Program-made: the position numbers and the translations under genes | The notes under the pieces: generated by a model | What the model was told of the DNA's origin: nothing | The model's input: only the letters and a program-made list of their open reading frames with translations | Databases searched by the model: none | NCBI GenBank assembly: GCA_028280945.1 | Contig: JANQKV010000001.1 | Span: 163,055-227,054, forward strand | DNA: 64,000 nt | Reading direction: 5' to 3' | Source: Opitutaceae bacterium | GTDB lineage: Bacteria; Verrucomicrobiota; Verrucomicrobiia; Opitutales; Opitutaceae | Shown here: in pieces, positions 25,986-35,124 of the stretch | Layout: each line of letters starts with the position of its first letter | Numbering within the stretch: the first letter of the stretch is position 1

Positions 25986-27188
25986 ATGCGTAGCCTGCTT
26001 GCTTTCGCCATAATCTCGGCCGCCTCGATCACGATGGCGGCTTCAACCGATGACTTGCTCGATGAAAACGGCAACCCTGCCGGGTTTCAAACCCTCGCCA
26101 TCGGCGATCCTGCGCCTTACTTCGAGCTGCCCGGCATCGATGGCAAAACCCACTCGCTTGATGACCATGCAGGGACCGACGTGTTGATGGTATTGTTCAC
26201 TTCCAACCACTGCCCGACGTCCCATGGAATCGAGGTGCGGCTGCAGAACCTCTACGAGGACTTCAGAAACGAGAGTTTCCACCTGGTTGCGATCAATCCC
26301 AACCATCCGGAAGGGCTTAGCATCGATGAGCTCGGGTTTGGGGAGTTCAATGACTCGTTTGAAGACATGATTCCCTACGCGGCGAAAAACGGATGGACGT
26401 TCCCTTACCTCTACGACGGCGAAACCCAAGCCGTCGCCCGGGCCTACGGGTGTCTTGCCACCCCGCATGTCTTCATTTTCGACCGAGATCGCAAGTTGCG
26501 CTACGCCGGGCGGTTCGATGACTCGCAATTTCCCGACCCCAGCACGGTGACCTCTCCCGATGCGCACAATGCGGTTACGGCGCTGTTGGCGGGCGAACCG
26601 GTGCCGGTCGAGCTCACGCGGCCGTTTGGTTGCTCCACAAAATGGCGGGAGAAACGATATCGGGTGCGGGCCAAGGAGACATCGTGGCAGGAGTTGCCGG
26701 TTGTTGTTGAAAAAATCGACGCCGAGGGCGTGTCCGAACTCCGGCGCAACAACACGGAAAAACTGCGCTTGATCAACCTGTGGGCGACCTGGTGCGCGCC
26801 TTGTGTGGAGGAGTTTCCCGATCTGGTGGAAATTTCCCGGCAGTATGACATGCGCCCGTTTGAGTTGATCACGATCAGTTTGGATCAGCCCGGCCATTTG
26901 CCCCAGGCTCAGCGCTTTCTGGAGCGACAGGGGGCGGGGGTCTCCAACCGAGTGATGCGGACACTGAAGCGCGAAGGCCGTGCCACCAACCACTACCTTT
27001 ACAACAGTGCCGACCACGATGCCCTGGCGGCGGCGTTGGATCCGGAGTGGCCGGGGCCAATTCCGCACACCGTGTTGGTGGCACCGGGCGGAGAAATCGT
27101 TTGGCGGTTCAACGGACAGATTGACCCGATGGAGGCGCGCGAGGAGATCATCAAAATTCTGACGCCCTACTGGCCGCAGCGGAACTGA
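25986..27188 (+). CDS. Exported double-redoxin protein (AhpC/TSA-like plus TlpA-like)
   Basis: A 400-aa exported protein with a signal peptide (MRSLLAFAIISAASITMAAS). The N-terminal redoxin domain (about 25-210) has GDPAPYFELPGIDGK and SNHCPTSHG, which keeps the first cysteine only. A linker with PFGCSTKW follows. The C-terminal thioredoxin domain (about 245-395) has a complete CAPC site in NLWATWCAPCVEEFPDL. The second half could reduce the first. ATG 25986 is chosen because the signal peptide starts there. It is divergent from the BNR gene, with a short shared upstream region. Confidence 0.78.
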   Translation: MRSLLAFAIISAASITMAASTDDLLDENGNPAGFQTLAIGDPAPYFELPGIDGKTHSLDDHAGTDVLMVLFTSNHCPTSHGIEVRLQNLYEDFRNESFHLVAINPNHPEGLSIDELGFGEFNDSFEDMIPYAAKNGWTFPYLYDGETQAVARAYGCLATPHVFIFDRDRKLRYAGRFDDSQFPDPSTVTSPDAHNAVTALLAGEPVPVELTRPFGCSTKWREKRYRVRAKETSWQELPVVVEKIDAEGVSELRRNNTEKLRLINLWATWCAPCVEEFPDLVEISRQYDMRPFELITISLDQPGHLPQAQRFLERQGAGVSNRVMRTLKREGRATNHYLYNSADHDALAAALDPEWPGPIPHTVLVAPGGEIVWRFNGQIDPMEAREEIIKILTPYWPQRN

Positions 27189-27259
27189 ACTCAGCTTATT
27201 AGCCGGGGACCACCCTTGGGCCTTGGACTCAAAGGTGACCAGGAGCGGAGACCCAACCC

Positions 27260-28003
27260 TCAGTCCTTCGCCTGGGGTTCAGCGGTTTTGCGGAAGATGG
27301 CGACGTGTTGCCAGGGGAGGGACATGCTGTCGGTGCTGACATGTTCCAGCGGGTGGACGGCCATCTCCTTGCGGATTTGGGCCGCGGTCATTTTGTGGGA
27401 GGGTTTGATGGGAATGCTGGGGTCCTCCTTGCGGTATTCCACGAGGATGAGCCGGCCGCCTGGTTTCAGCGCTTGGCACAGGGCCGCGGTCATTTCGTAC
27501 GGGTGGGAAAACTCGTGATACACATCGACCATAAAAGCCATGTCGATCGATGCGGGCGGCAGTTTGGGATCATCAATTTCACCCAAAATCATCGTGACGT
27601 TTTTGATGCCCTCGGCGGCGAGCCCGCGTTCGAGGATGGCCAACATCTCGGGTTGAATGTCCACGGCGTAGACTTGGCCTTCGTCTCCCACGATGGGAGC
27701 AATGCGACGGACGTGGTAACCGGACCCCGCGCCGATGTCCGCCACGTGGTCGCCCGGTTGGATGTCCATGAGCTCGACCAGTTTCGACGGCTGTTCTTCG
27801 CGCTCGCGGGATGAACGCTCCAGCCAAGGCGCGCCTTGGTGGCCCATCACATGGGAAATAAACCGCCCCATGTAGACCTTGCCGGTGGCGTCGCCGGGAT
27901 GGTCGTCGGAGAATGTATAGCCGGGATGGGAGGTGGATTTCTCAGCAAAGAGCGCCAAAGCGGGGCTGAAAATGAGCAGGGCAAGAAGGGCGCGAAGTTT
28001 CAT
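27260..28003 (-). CDS. Class I SAM-dependent methyltransferase with an apparent signal peptide
   Basis: A 247-aa protein with a Rossmann methyltransferase domain: VADIGAGSGYHVRRIAPIV (motif I), VYAVDIQPEML (motif II), IDMAFMVDVYHEFSHP and LKPGGRLILVEYRKEDP. The start at ATG 28003 gives an export-like leader (MKLRALLALLIFSPALALFAEKS). That is odd because SAM is cytoplasmic. A longer start at 28072 exists but leaves the hydrophobic stretch near the N-terminus. Substrate unknown. Confidence 0.75.
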   Translation of the reverse strand: MKLRALLALLIFSPALALFAEKSTSHPGYTFSDDHPGDATGKVYMGRFISHVMGHQGAPWLERSSREREEQPSKLVELMDIQPGDHVADIGAGSGYHVRRIAPIVGDEGQVYAVDIQPEMLAILERGLAAEGIKNVTMILGEIDDPKLPPASIDMAFMVDVYHEFSHPYEMTAALCQALKPGGRLILVEYRKEDPSIPIKPSHKMTAAQIRKEMAVHPLEHVSTDSMSLPWQHVAIFRKTAEPQAKD

Positions 28004-28124
28004 GGGGAACAGACTATAAAACCCTAGCCTGTTCGGCTCGGTTGAGCAAATGGAGCCGACATCCTTTTGCATCGGTGTGGTTTTCGCACGTTGCTCCTGT
28101 CAACGTGTCGCGTAAAGTCGCGCC

Positions 28125-29243
28125 ATGTTATCCCGTGCTTTCTCCAGTCTGGTGGTTTTTCTTTTAGGGTTGGCTGCTCTTGGAGCATCGCTTCCGGCCC
28201 AATCGGCCGACGTGGACAAATCCACCCTGGTCTGGCACCAGGTTACGGATTGGGATGTTGAGGGCAGGGCGTGGACGGATCACGAGCGACTGCGATTCTA
28301 CGACCGCTTTCCTGTGGCAGCAAAAACCATGGTGACCGAAGCGGTGTGGAATCTCAGCCGCAGTTCCACAGGCATGGTTGCACGGTTCATGACCGACTCA
28401 CCAAGCATTTGGGTGAACTTCGAACTGATGTCGTCGTCGTTCAACGGCCGCAACATGTCACCCATGGGTGCCAGTGGGTTTGATCTCTATGCCCGCGATG
28501 ACGAAGGGAAGTGGCGTTGGGTGGAGTCGACCGGTCCGGGCGAAGTGAAAGCCCGGACCAAGGTGGTTGCCGGGCTGGCTCCGGGCGAACGCGAATATGC
28601 GCTCTACCTGCCGTTGCGGAATGGAATCAACGACCTGCAAATCGGCGTCGACGCATCGGCGGCATTCACCGGCCTGGCACCCCGGGAGGTCCGACCGATC
28701 GTTTTTTACGGCACCTCCATCAATCACGGCGCGAGTGCTTCCCGTGCCGGCATGGTGCACACTGCAATTTTGGGTCGTTGGTTTGATCGTCCGGTGGTGA
28801 ATTTGGGTTTTGCGGGCAACGGCCGCATGCACGCGGCGGTGGGAGAGTGGCTGGGCAAAATCGACGCGGCGGTTTTTGTGATAGATTGTCTGCCCAACCT
28901 GAACGCCGAAAAAGTTCGGCAACGCGCCGTGCCCCTGGTCAAGCAATTGCGGGCGGCTCGTCCCGGCACGCCGATTGTATTGGTGGAGGATCGGCGGAAT
29001 ACCAATTCGTGGATTCTACCGGCCCGCAATGCCCATCACGATGCCAACCACGCGGCCCTTCAGGAGGCCTACGAAAGTTTGCAGGCGGAAGGCGTGGAGG
29101 AGTTGTATTACATCCCGGGTGATGACCTGATGGGCCACGATAGCGAAGCCACCGCCGACGGTTCACATCCGAGCGACCTGGGCTTCATGCGTCAGGCCGA
29201 GGTTTTCTTCCCGGTCCTGCAAGAAGCTCTGGCCGGTCGGTGA
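28125..29243 (+). CDS. Secreted SGNH/GDSL hydrolase with N-terminal GxDLY domain
   Basis: A 372-aa exported esterase-like protein. After the signal peptide (MLSRAFSSLVVFLLGLAALGA) comes a beta-rich N-terminal domain with the GFDLYARDDEGKWRW motif of SGNH_hydro_N. An SGNH catalytic domain follows: nucleophile in FYGTSINHGASASRAGM, LGFAGNGRMH (Gly/Asn oxyanion block), and the Asp/His pair in TADGSHPSDLGF. Such enzymes usually remove acyl groups from polysaccharides. It is divergent from the methyltransferase gene. Confidence 0.82.
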   Translation: MLSRAFSSLVVFLLGLAALGASLPAQSADVDKSTLVWHQVTDWDVEGRAWTDHERLRFYDRFPVAAKTMVTEAVWNLSRSSTGMVARFMTDSPSIWVNFELMSSSFNGRNMSPMGASGFDLYARDDEGKWRWVESTGPGEVKARTKVVAGLAPGEREYALYLPLRNGINDLQIGVDASAAFTGLAPREVRPIVFYGTSINHGASASRAGMVHTAILGRWFDRPVVNLGFAGNGRMHAAVGEWLGKIDAAVFVIDCLPNLNAEKVRQRAVPLVKQLRAARPGTPIVLVEDRRNTNSWILPARNAHHDANHAALQEAYESLQAEGVEELYYIPGDDLMGHDSEATADGSHPSDLGFMRQAEVFFPVLQEALAGR

Positions 29244-29301
29244 GCTGCCTTTGAATTGAATCCTTGCCGTTGCAGGTCGAAGCCTCGGGCAGAAGTGATT
29301 G

Positions 29302-29372
29302 AACCGCAGATTTCTCAGATGCGCACAGACATGAATCCTGCTGGCCTGAGAATATCTGCGTAATCTGTGGTT
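29302..29372. repeat. Imperfect inverted repeat (AACCGCAGATT...AATCTGTGGTT)
   Basis: AACCGCAGATT (29302-29312) and AATCTGTGGTT (29362-29372) are inverted with one mismatch; inside them CTCAG (29314-29318) pairs with CTGAG (29346-29350). It lies between convergent genes. Similar 'aatctgcgtaatctgtggtt' sequences are, as I remember, dispersed in other Verrucomicrobiota and Planctomycetota genomes; this needs a search to confirm. Confidence 0.55.
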
Positions 29373-29395
29373 ATCCCAGCGGTTGGAAGCAGGCC

Positions 29396-31804
29396 CTATT
29401 TGAGCAGCTCGCGCAGGTCGGCCAGTTCCAGCTTGGCGGCAGCGGCGTCACTGGCTTCGAAGACATCCGCCAACAGGGAGCGTTTGGATTCCTGCAGGCC
29501 CAGCACCTTCTCCTCCACGGAGCCGCTGCAAATGAGTTTGTAGCTGGTGACCACCCGGGTCTGGCCGATGCGATGGGCCCGATCGGTCGCCTGCGCCTCG
29601 ACGGCCGGGTTCCACCACGGATCGAAGTGGATGATCGTGTCCGCGCCGGTGAGATTGAGGCCGGTGCCCCCGGCCTTGAGCGAAAGCAGGAAGACCGGGA
29701 TGGAATCGTCCCCTTGAAATTGGTCGACGGCGGCCTGCCGCTGCTTGGCTGGCATGGTGCCGTCGAGGTAGGCATAAGAGGTATTGGATGCGTCCAGTTC
29801 CATCTTCAGCAACGCGAGCAGGCTGGTGAACTGTGAGAAGACCAACACCCGGTGGCCTTCGTCGACGATCTCGTCTATCAGCTCGCGGAAGGCCGCGAGT
29901 TTGCTCGACCACGCCGGAGCGGCATCAGCCTGAATCAGGCGGGGGTCGCAGCAAATCTGGCGCAATCGCAGCAACTGGGTGAGCGCGGCGAGATGCAACG
30001 CGCCGCCTTTTGCACCGCTCGCCTCGAGATCGATCATGGCGCGCTCACTCTCTTCGTGAACTTTGCGGTAGAGCGCGGATTGTTCCGCGGTCGGCGAACA
30101 GTAGATCACTTGCTCGATCTTCTCCGGCAACTCCGGCGCGACGCTCTCCTTGGTGCGGCGCAGGATGTAAGGAGCGGTCTGCTCGCGCAGGCGTTGATCG
30201 TGCCATTTTCGTTCCTCGCCGCGGGTACCGGTGGGGACAGGTTTGAGAAAACCCGGCAACAAAAACTCAAACAGGGACCGCAGGTCATCGAGGGAGTTTT
30301 CGAGTGGCGTGCCGGTGAGCAGAAAACGGCTGGTGGCATCGAGGGCCCGCAGGGCCTTCGCATTGCGCGTGCGGCGATTTTTGATGTGCTGGGCCTCGTC
30401 GGCGATCACGGTCTGCCAGGCGACGTTGCCAAACAGCCCACGATCATTCGCCAGGGTGGCGTAGGAGGTCAGCACAACGTCATGGTTTGCCGCGGCGCTC
30501 GAGCCGTCCAAGCGGGAACCGCCGTGGTGCACAAAGACATTCAGCTGAGGGGCGAAGCGGGTGGTTTCGCGGCGCCAGTTCTCCACCAGGGAAGCGGGAG
30601 CCACCACCAAGACGGGGTCCGCCGTTTTGTGGCGTAAACTGGCGACGAGGGCGATAGCTTGGAGCGTCTTGCCCAACCCCATCTCGTCAGCAAGCACCCC
30701 CCCGAGATGGTGATGGTGCAGGTAAGCGAGCCAGGCGACGCCCAGTTGCTGGTAGGGCCGCAGCAGCTCACCCGCCGGGCCCGGCACGGTTGTCGGTTCG
30801 AGACGAGCCAGGTCCCGCAGCGCCCGACTACGCTCGCGCCACGTCGCCGGCGACTTGTATCCGGGTGAGAGCGCCTCCAGGACGTCATCGATCTCGGCGG
30901 CACGGCTGGCGGGCACGCGGTGGGTCTGGCGAGCCCCCCCGAGGGCGGTGGGTTCTCCGGCGATGGCGCTTTGCGCCGCCGAGACGCGGGCGGCGGTGGC
31001 GGGATCGAGCAAAACGATTTTGTCGCCCGTTTCCAGGTATCCGCAGTTGGCCGTAATCGCCTGGGTCAGGGCTGCGCCGGGCGCATCGGCGGCATCCAGT
31101 CCGATGGTGATTTCGAATTCGTTACCGGTCTTGCGAATCTGAGTTTCAACGGAAGCGCGCTGGATTTTGACCGTGTTCCGGTCGAAGTTGGGCGTGAACT
31201 CGGCGTGGAAGGTCGTTTCGAGGGTGCCGAGGTGTTGCGAAAGAAAATGCAGGGTCTTGTGGCGGTCACGCAGCCACCACTTGCGGTTGGACGGTTCGAG
31301 CCGGAAGCCATTTTCCTTCACAAGATCGAGTGCGCTGCCGTAAGCCGAGGATTCGCGGGAAGGCAGGCTGATCGCCAAAAAATGCTCCGAGCCATCGACC
31401 ACCATGGGAGTGAGATCGATTTCGGATTTGCGATTTGGGATTGTGGATTTGGCCTTCGGACGAGGGGGAGTTTGAGGGGCGGGCGTCGTGGCCGGGGGCG
31501 GCTTGGGCAGGTGTTCGCTGACGCCGCGCAGGATAGGGCCAATCCAGAGCAGGTCTTTTGTGGGGGTGTTAACGAAGGCGAAGACGGGTTGGCCCTTGAG
31601 CAGGTCGATGAGCTCGCGCAACTGGGCGGAGGTGAGTTGCAGGAACATCACGGGTGCCGCGACCGCGCCAAATCGTTGCAGGGCGGCCAAGGCGGGCAAG
31701 ATCTCCGGCAGGGGTGCGATACTCAGATTGGCCTCGATCTTGATCACGATGGCGTCGCGGGGAGCGGTTTGGGCAAGATTGGGCGGAAGGAGGATGCGCA
31801 GCAT
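29396..31804 (-). CDS. SNF2-family helicase-like ATPase
   Basis: An 802-aa Swi2/Snf2 superfamily 2 ATPase. The C-terminal two thirds carry the motor: LADEMGLGKTLQAIAL (I), VVAPASLVENWRRE (Ia), DEAQHIKN (II), LLTGTPLENSLDDLRSLFEF (III), VLVFSQFTSLLALL, LSLKAGGTGLNLTGADTIIHFDPWWNPAVEAQATDRAHRIGQ (V-VI; quoted in overlapping parts of the protein). The N-terminal ~330 residues have no domain I can name, with a Pro-rich linker near 115-135. Such bacterial proteins move along duplex DNA or displace RNA polymerase; the specific role is unknown. Single gene, divergent from the sulfatase. Confidence 0.88.
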   Translation of the reverse strand: MLRILLPPNLAQTAPRDAIVIKIEANLSIAPLPEILPALAALQRFGAVAAPVMFLQLTSAQLRELIDLLKGQPVFAFVNTPTKDLLWIGPILRGVSEHLPKPPPATTPAPQTPPRPKAKSTIPNRKSEIDLTPMVVDGSEHFLAISLPSRESSAYGSALDLVKENGFRLEPSNRKWWLRDRHKTLHFLSQHLGTLETTFHAEFTPNFDRNTVKIQRASVETQIRKTGNEFEITIGLDAADAPGAALTQAITANCGYLETGDKIVLLDPATAARVSAAQSAIAGEPTALGGARQTHRVPASRAAEIDDVLEALSPGYKSPATWRERSRALRDLARLEPTTVPGPAGELLRPYQQLGVAWLAYLHHHHLGGVLADEMGLGKTLQAIALVASLRHKTADPVLVVAPASLVENWRRETTRFAPQLNVFVHHGGSRLDGSSAAANHDVVLTSYATLANDRGLFGNVAWQTVIADEAQHIKNRRTRNAKALRALDATSRFLLTGTPLENSLDDLRSLFEFLLPGFLKPVPTGTRGEERKWHDQRLREQTAPYILRRTKESVAPELPEKIEQVIYCSPTAEQSALYRKVHEESERAMIDLEASGAKGGALHLAALTQLLRLRQICCDPRLIQADAAPAWSSKLAAFRELIDEIVDEGHRVLVFSQFTSLLALLKMELDASNTSYAYLDGTMPAKQRQAAVDQFQGDDSIPVFLLSLKAGGTGLNLTGADTIIHFDPWWNPAVEAQATDRAHRIGQTRVVTSYKLICSGSVEEKVLGLQESKRSLLADVFEASDAAAAKLELADLRELLK

Positions 31805-31851
31805 GAGGAAGGGCGAGGCAGGGACCTAGGAGGAAGAAAAAGAGAAAGAGA

Positions 31852-33447
31852 ATGAGAAAGATGCGCTCTTTTCCCCATGCCACTGGGTTGGGCTTTGTGG
31901 AACGTTCCCAAAAACCGACGGGTTTCGGGCGGCGAGTCTTTCTTCTTTCTGCCGGTATCGACACCTATCGCATTACTCGACTGGGCGGCATTCTGGCACT
32001 CGCATTCACTGGCGGGTGCAGCTTTGCCGACGCGGAGTCCACATCACGGTTGCCGAACATCGCGCTCATCGTGGTGGACGACATGCTTTACAATACACCC
32101 GAGTCATTCGGCGGTTCGGTTGAAGGGCTGACGCCGCACATTGATGCCTTGGTCCGGCGCGGCATGAGCTTCACCCAAGCCTACAACGCGAGTTCCCGCT
32201 GTGCACCGTCGCGAGGTTCGATGATGACGGGGCTTTTTCAGGATGGTTACGCGGTGACCCAGCAAAGCTCCGATACCACCGTGAAGGATGAGGTCTACAC
32301 CATTCCGGAGCTGCTGGCCCCCAAAGGGTATGTGTCCGGTTTGTTCGGCAAGGACACCCACTACCGGCCGTTGGCCAAATATGGTTTCGATACCGTGGCC
32401 ACCATGGCGTCCATGGGGGTGGGGAGGAGTCCGGAGCTCTACGCGCAGAACGTTGGTGCGTTTATCGCGGATGCCGTGGCGCGGGATCGTCCGTTTTTCA
32501 TTTCAGTGAACACTCACGATCCGCACCGCCCCTTCGCGGGACAGCCGGACGAGGACGAAAACCTGGAGCGGCGTTTCGGATCCGAAGTCCGGCACCTGTC
32601 TTCACCACCCGAATACATTCGGCCGCCGCACGAGGACCGTTACAGCGGGCAGGGGATCGCGGCTCCCGGTTTTGTGCCTGATCATGACCTGGTGCGCGAG
32701 GAATACGGGTATTACCTCAACTCCTCCAAGCGCGCGGATGACTTTGTGGGGGCGATCATGCAAACCCTTGAGGACCACGGGGTGCTGGAAAACACCTTGG
32801 TGGTCTTCCTCTCGGACAATGGCATCCACTGGCCGTTCGCGAAGTCGAATGTCTACGTTGCCAGCGTCAAAACACCGTTGGTCGTATATTGGGAGGGTCG
32901 GTCCACCCCTAGCAGCCGCAGCGATAATCTGATCTCCACCATCGACCTGTTGCCGACTTTCCTTGATGCCGCTGCCATTGTTGCGCCCTACGATCTTCCC
33001 GGACAGTCAATGCTACCGTTGCTGGAGGGCCGCCAGCCGACGCCAGCCCGCCAACACGTTTTCGCGACGCTCAACAAAAAAGGCGATTCACCTCTCGATA
33101 TGCGATCGGTGATCACAAAGGAGCACACCTACGTCTACAATTTTTGGGCCGACGGCACCAATCTGCATTACGACGGCCGCGAATGGGGCGGACTGGCCTT
33201 TCAAGGCATGAAAGCGGCGGCCGAAACCGATGAGTTCGCTCGCCAGCGTTTGGAGTTTTTCTTCAAGCGAACCCGCGAAGAACTCTACGACAATGTCGGC
33301 GACGCCGACGCATTGATCAACTTGCGACAAAATCCGGCACATGCCGCGACGCTGCAGGAGTATCGAGATCTGATGCGCGAGACGCTGGTCGAAAACGACG
33401 ATCCGTATCTCGCCGACTTTGAACGATTCTTGGAGACCGGGCGCTAG
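31852..33447 (+). CDS. Exported type I sulfatase
   Basis: A formylglycine-dependent sulfatase of about 531 aa, alkaline-phosphatase fold. The nucleophile motif C-x-P-S-R is present in SSRCAPSRGSMMTG, following NIALIVVDDMLYNTPESFGG (metal-binding Asp pair). Later FISVNTHDPHRPF and VVFLSDNGIHWPFAKSN give further metal and sulfate ligands. An internal hydrophobic stretch (LGGILALAFTGGC) around residue 50 suggests export, and the true start may be later than ATG 31852. The upstream 31828-31861 is almost pure purine, starting with AGGAGG. Substrate is likely a sulfated glycan. It overlaps the convergent SGNH-like gene by 4 bp. Confidence 0.88.
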   Translation: MRKMRSFPHATGLGFVERSQKPTGFGRRVFLLSAGIDTYRITRLGGILALAFTGGCSFADAESTSRLPNIALIVVDDMLYNTPESFGGSVEGLTPHIDALVRRGMSFTQAYNASSRCAPSRGSMMTGLFQDGYAVTQQSSDTTVKDEVYTIPELLAPKGYVSGLFGKDTHYRPLAKYGFDTVATMASMGVGRSPELYAQNVGAFIADAVARDRPFFISVNTHDPHRPFAGQPDEDENLERRFGSEVRHLSSPPEYIRPPHEDRYSGQGIAAPGFVPDHDLVREEYGYYLNSSKRADDFVGAIMQTLEDHGVLENTLVVFLSDNGIHWPFAKSNVYVASVKTPLVVYWEGRSTPSSRSDNLISTIDLLPTFLDAAAIVAPYDLPGQSMLPLLEGRQPTPARQHVFATLNKKGDSPLDMRSVITKEHTYVYNFWADGTNLHYDGREWGGLAFQGMKAAAETDEFARQRLEFFFKRTREELYDNVGDADALINLRQNPAHAATLQEYRDLMRETLVENDDPYLADFERFLETGR

Positions 33448-34415
33448 TCGCCTGAACCGTGGGCGATGAGCCCGGTGTGGAAGTCCCGACTGACCACATC
33501 CCAGGTAATCTGCTGCATGAGGGCGGCGGCTTCCGCGGACGGGGCTGTGGCGGGGGTGCCATCGGCGCGGGCCAATTGATGCTGCAGTCCTTCCGGGCTG
33601 CGCTGGTAGAGCACGGCGTAGTGCACCAGAGCGACGAGATACATGCCGATGTCATTCACATGGATGGCATCGAGAGTGCCGTCGTCGTTGCGGATGAAAA
33701 TATCCTCGGGCTGGGTAATGCCGGGAACCCCGTCGCGTTCCTCGACGACGCGGAAAAAGGCAGCCAGCACTTGGCCGACCGGGATGACATGAATTCTTGC
33801 CGTTTGCTCGGATCGAGCGAGGGCCGGGTAGAGGATTTGGCCCAACCAGTGTTCCGGGTAGTCTTCGTCGAGCCGGGTAAACCATCCGCGTTCGTCGTCC
33901 ACGTGGTGCCAGGATTCGTAGAGGAATACCCGCGTCTGCGGGCTGTGCCTGGAGATGTAGGCTGCGAACTCGTGCAGGTAGTTTGCGCTGTCGAAATACC
34001 GGATGGCATCCTTGATTTCGACCATCTCGGTCATGACAAAGGCGTCGAGTTCACCGCTGACGATGGCTTCATGAACGTCCTGGTATTTGTTGTGCTGGTT
34101 CTCGAATTCGAATCCGTTGATCTCCACGTCGGGGTCCCAATGGGATTTTAAGGTGGCTCCCCAGCCGAGTTGACTGCGGTAGTCATGGTCACCCCCCGCG
34201 AGCTGTTGGAGAAACGCGGGCATGTTACGACCAACCAGGCTGTGCCCGAGGTGAAAGACCTGGAGTTCGCCTGCAGGCGCAGGCACACGTTTGCCGTATA
34301 TCGCCTTCAAGTCGACTTGGTTGGGTTGTGCGCCGTTGCGCTCAGGGGAGGCGACCGAGACGGGGAGCAAGACGCCACCGAAGGCAAAGACGCGGACCAA
34401 AGTCGTGAACTTCAT
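33444..34415 (-). CDS. Exported SGNH-hydrolase-like protein
   Basis: A 323-aa exported protein with leader MKFTTLVRVFAFGGVLLPVSVAS. LQVFHLGHSLVGRNMPAFLQQLAG matches the block I of SGNH-type hydrolases (G-H/N-S), and TLDAIHVNDIGMYLVALVHYAVLY places an Asp/His pair near the C-terminus. The middle is rich in Tyr, Trp and His. A carbohydrate esterase role is plausible next to the convergent sulfatase. Alternative: an inactive SGNH relative. The divergent neighbour is the ECF sigma gene, 121 bp away. Confidence 0.65.
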   Translation of the reverse strand: MKFTTLVRVFAFGGVLLPVSVASPERNGAQPNQVDLKAIYGKRVPAPAGELQVFHLGHSLVGRNMPAFLQQLAGGDHDYRSQLGWGATLKSHWDPDVEINGFEFENQHNKYQDVHEAIVSGELDAFVMTEMVEIKDAIRYFDSANYLHEFAAYISRHSPQTRVFLYESWHHVDDERGWFTRLDEDYPEHWLGQILYPALARSEQTARIHVIPVGQVLAAFFRVVEERDGVPGITQPEDIFIRNDDGTLDAIHVNDIGMYLVALVHYAVLYQRSPEGLQHQLARADGTPATAPSAEAAALMQQITWDVVSRDFHTGLIAHGSGD

Positions 34416-34536
34416 GGCTCCGACATTCCTGTTTTGATGAATCCCGGCAAGGTCTGACGGCCAAAGGTGGCGTGGGCGGAGCTGATCCCGCCGTCATACG
34501 CTCTGAAATAGAATTAATTGAGTTGGGAATAGGGGG

Positions 34537-35124
34537 ATGGAGTGCAGCCTCCTAGGCCCGATGAGCAATGAGGTCTTTGCCCAACTGGTGGATTCACACT
34601 ATACGCCACTTTACCGTTTCGCCCTGAGTTTGGCGCGGCGGGAGGCGGATGCGTGTGACCTCGTCCAGCAGACATTTTTCATATGGGCCAAGAGTGGCCA
34701 TCAACTGCGGGAGAAGTCCAAGGCGAAAACCTGGCTGTTCACCACACTTTACCGCGAGTTCCTGCGGGGACGTCGGCGCGATCAGCGATCCCAGTCGATC
34801 GAGGATCTGCCCCCCTCCGCCCAGGACATGCCTGCCGAGGAGATCGACCACGCCCGGCGGCTTGATGCCCATCAGGTGGTCGAAGCGTTGCAGGAAGTGG
34901 ATGAGGTTTTCCGCGCACCGCTCACGCTTTTTTATCTCGAAGATCTCAGTTATCAGGAAATCGCGGATTCCCTCGACGTGCCCATCGGCACGGTCATGTC
35001 GCGCCTGTCCCGAGGCAAAACCCAGTTGCGCAAAATCATGGCGCAAAAGGAAGCCGGTGCCGCCAAGAGCGAAGCCGATGTAGTTGTATTTCCGAAATTT
35101 AAGCAAGGAGGAGGCAAGCAATGA
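34537..35124 (+). CDS. ECF-type RNA polymerase sigma factor
   Basis: A 195-aa extracytoplasmic-function sigma-70 factor. Region 2 (about 10-75) reads LVDSHYTPLYRFALSLARREADACDLVQQTFFIWAK; region 4 (about 115-170) ends with the helix-turn-helix LSYQEIADSLDVPIGTVMSRLSRGKTQLRK. The ATG at 34537 follows AGGGGG directly; ATG 34561 is an alternative. The stop overlaps the next gene (ATGA), an anti-sigma-like membrane protein, and five redox/envelope genes follow in the same direction, so it probably controls this operon. No binding-site sequence can be named. Confidence 0.93.
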   Translation: MECSLLGPMSNEVFAQLVDSHYTPLYRFALSLARREADACDLVQQTFFIWAKSGHQLREKSKAKTWLFTTLYREFLRGRRRDQRSQSIEDLPPSAQDMPAEEIDHARRLDAHQVVEALQEVDEVFRAPLTLFYLEDLSYQEIADSLDVPIGTVMSRLSRGKTQLRKIMAQKEAGAAKSEADVVVFPKFKQGGGKQ

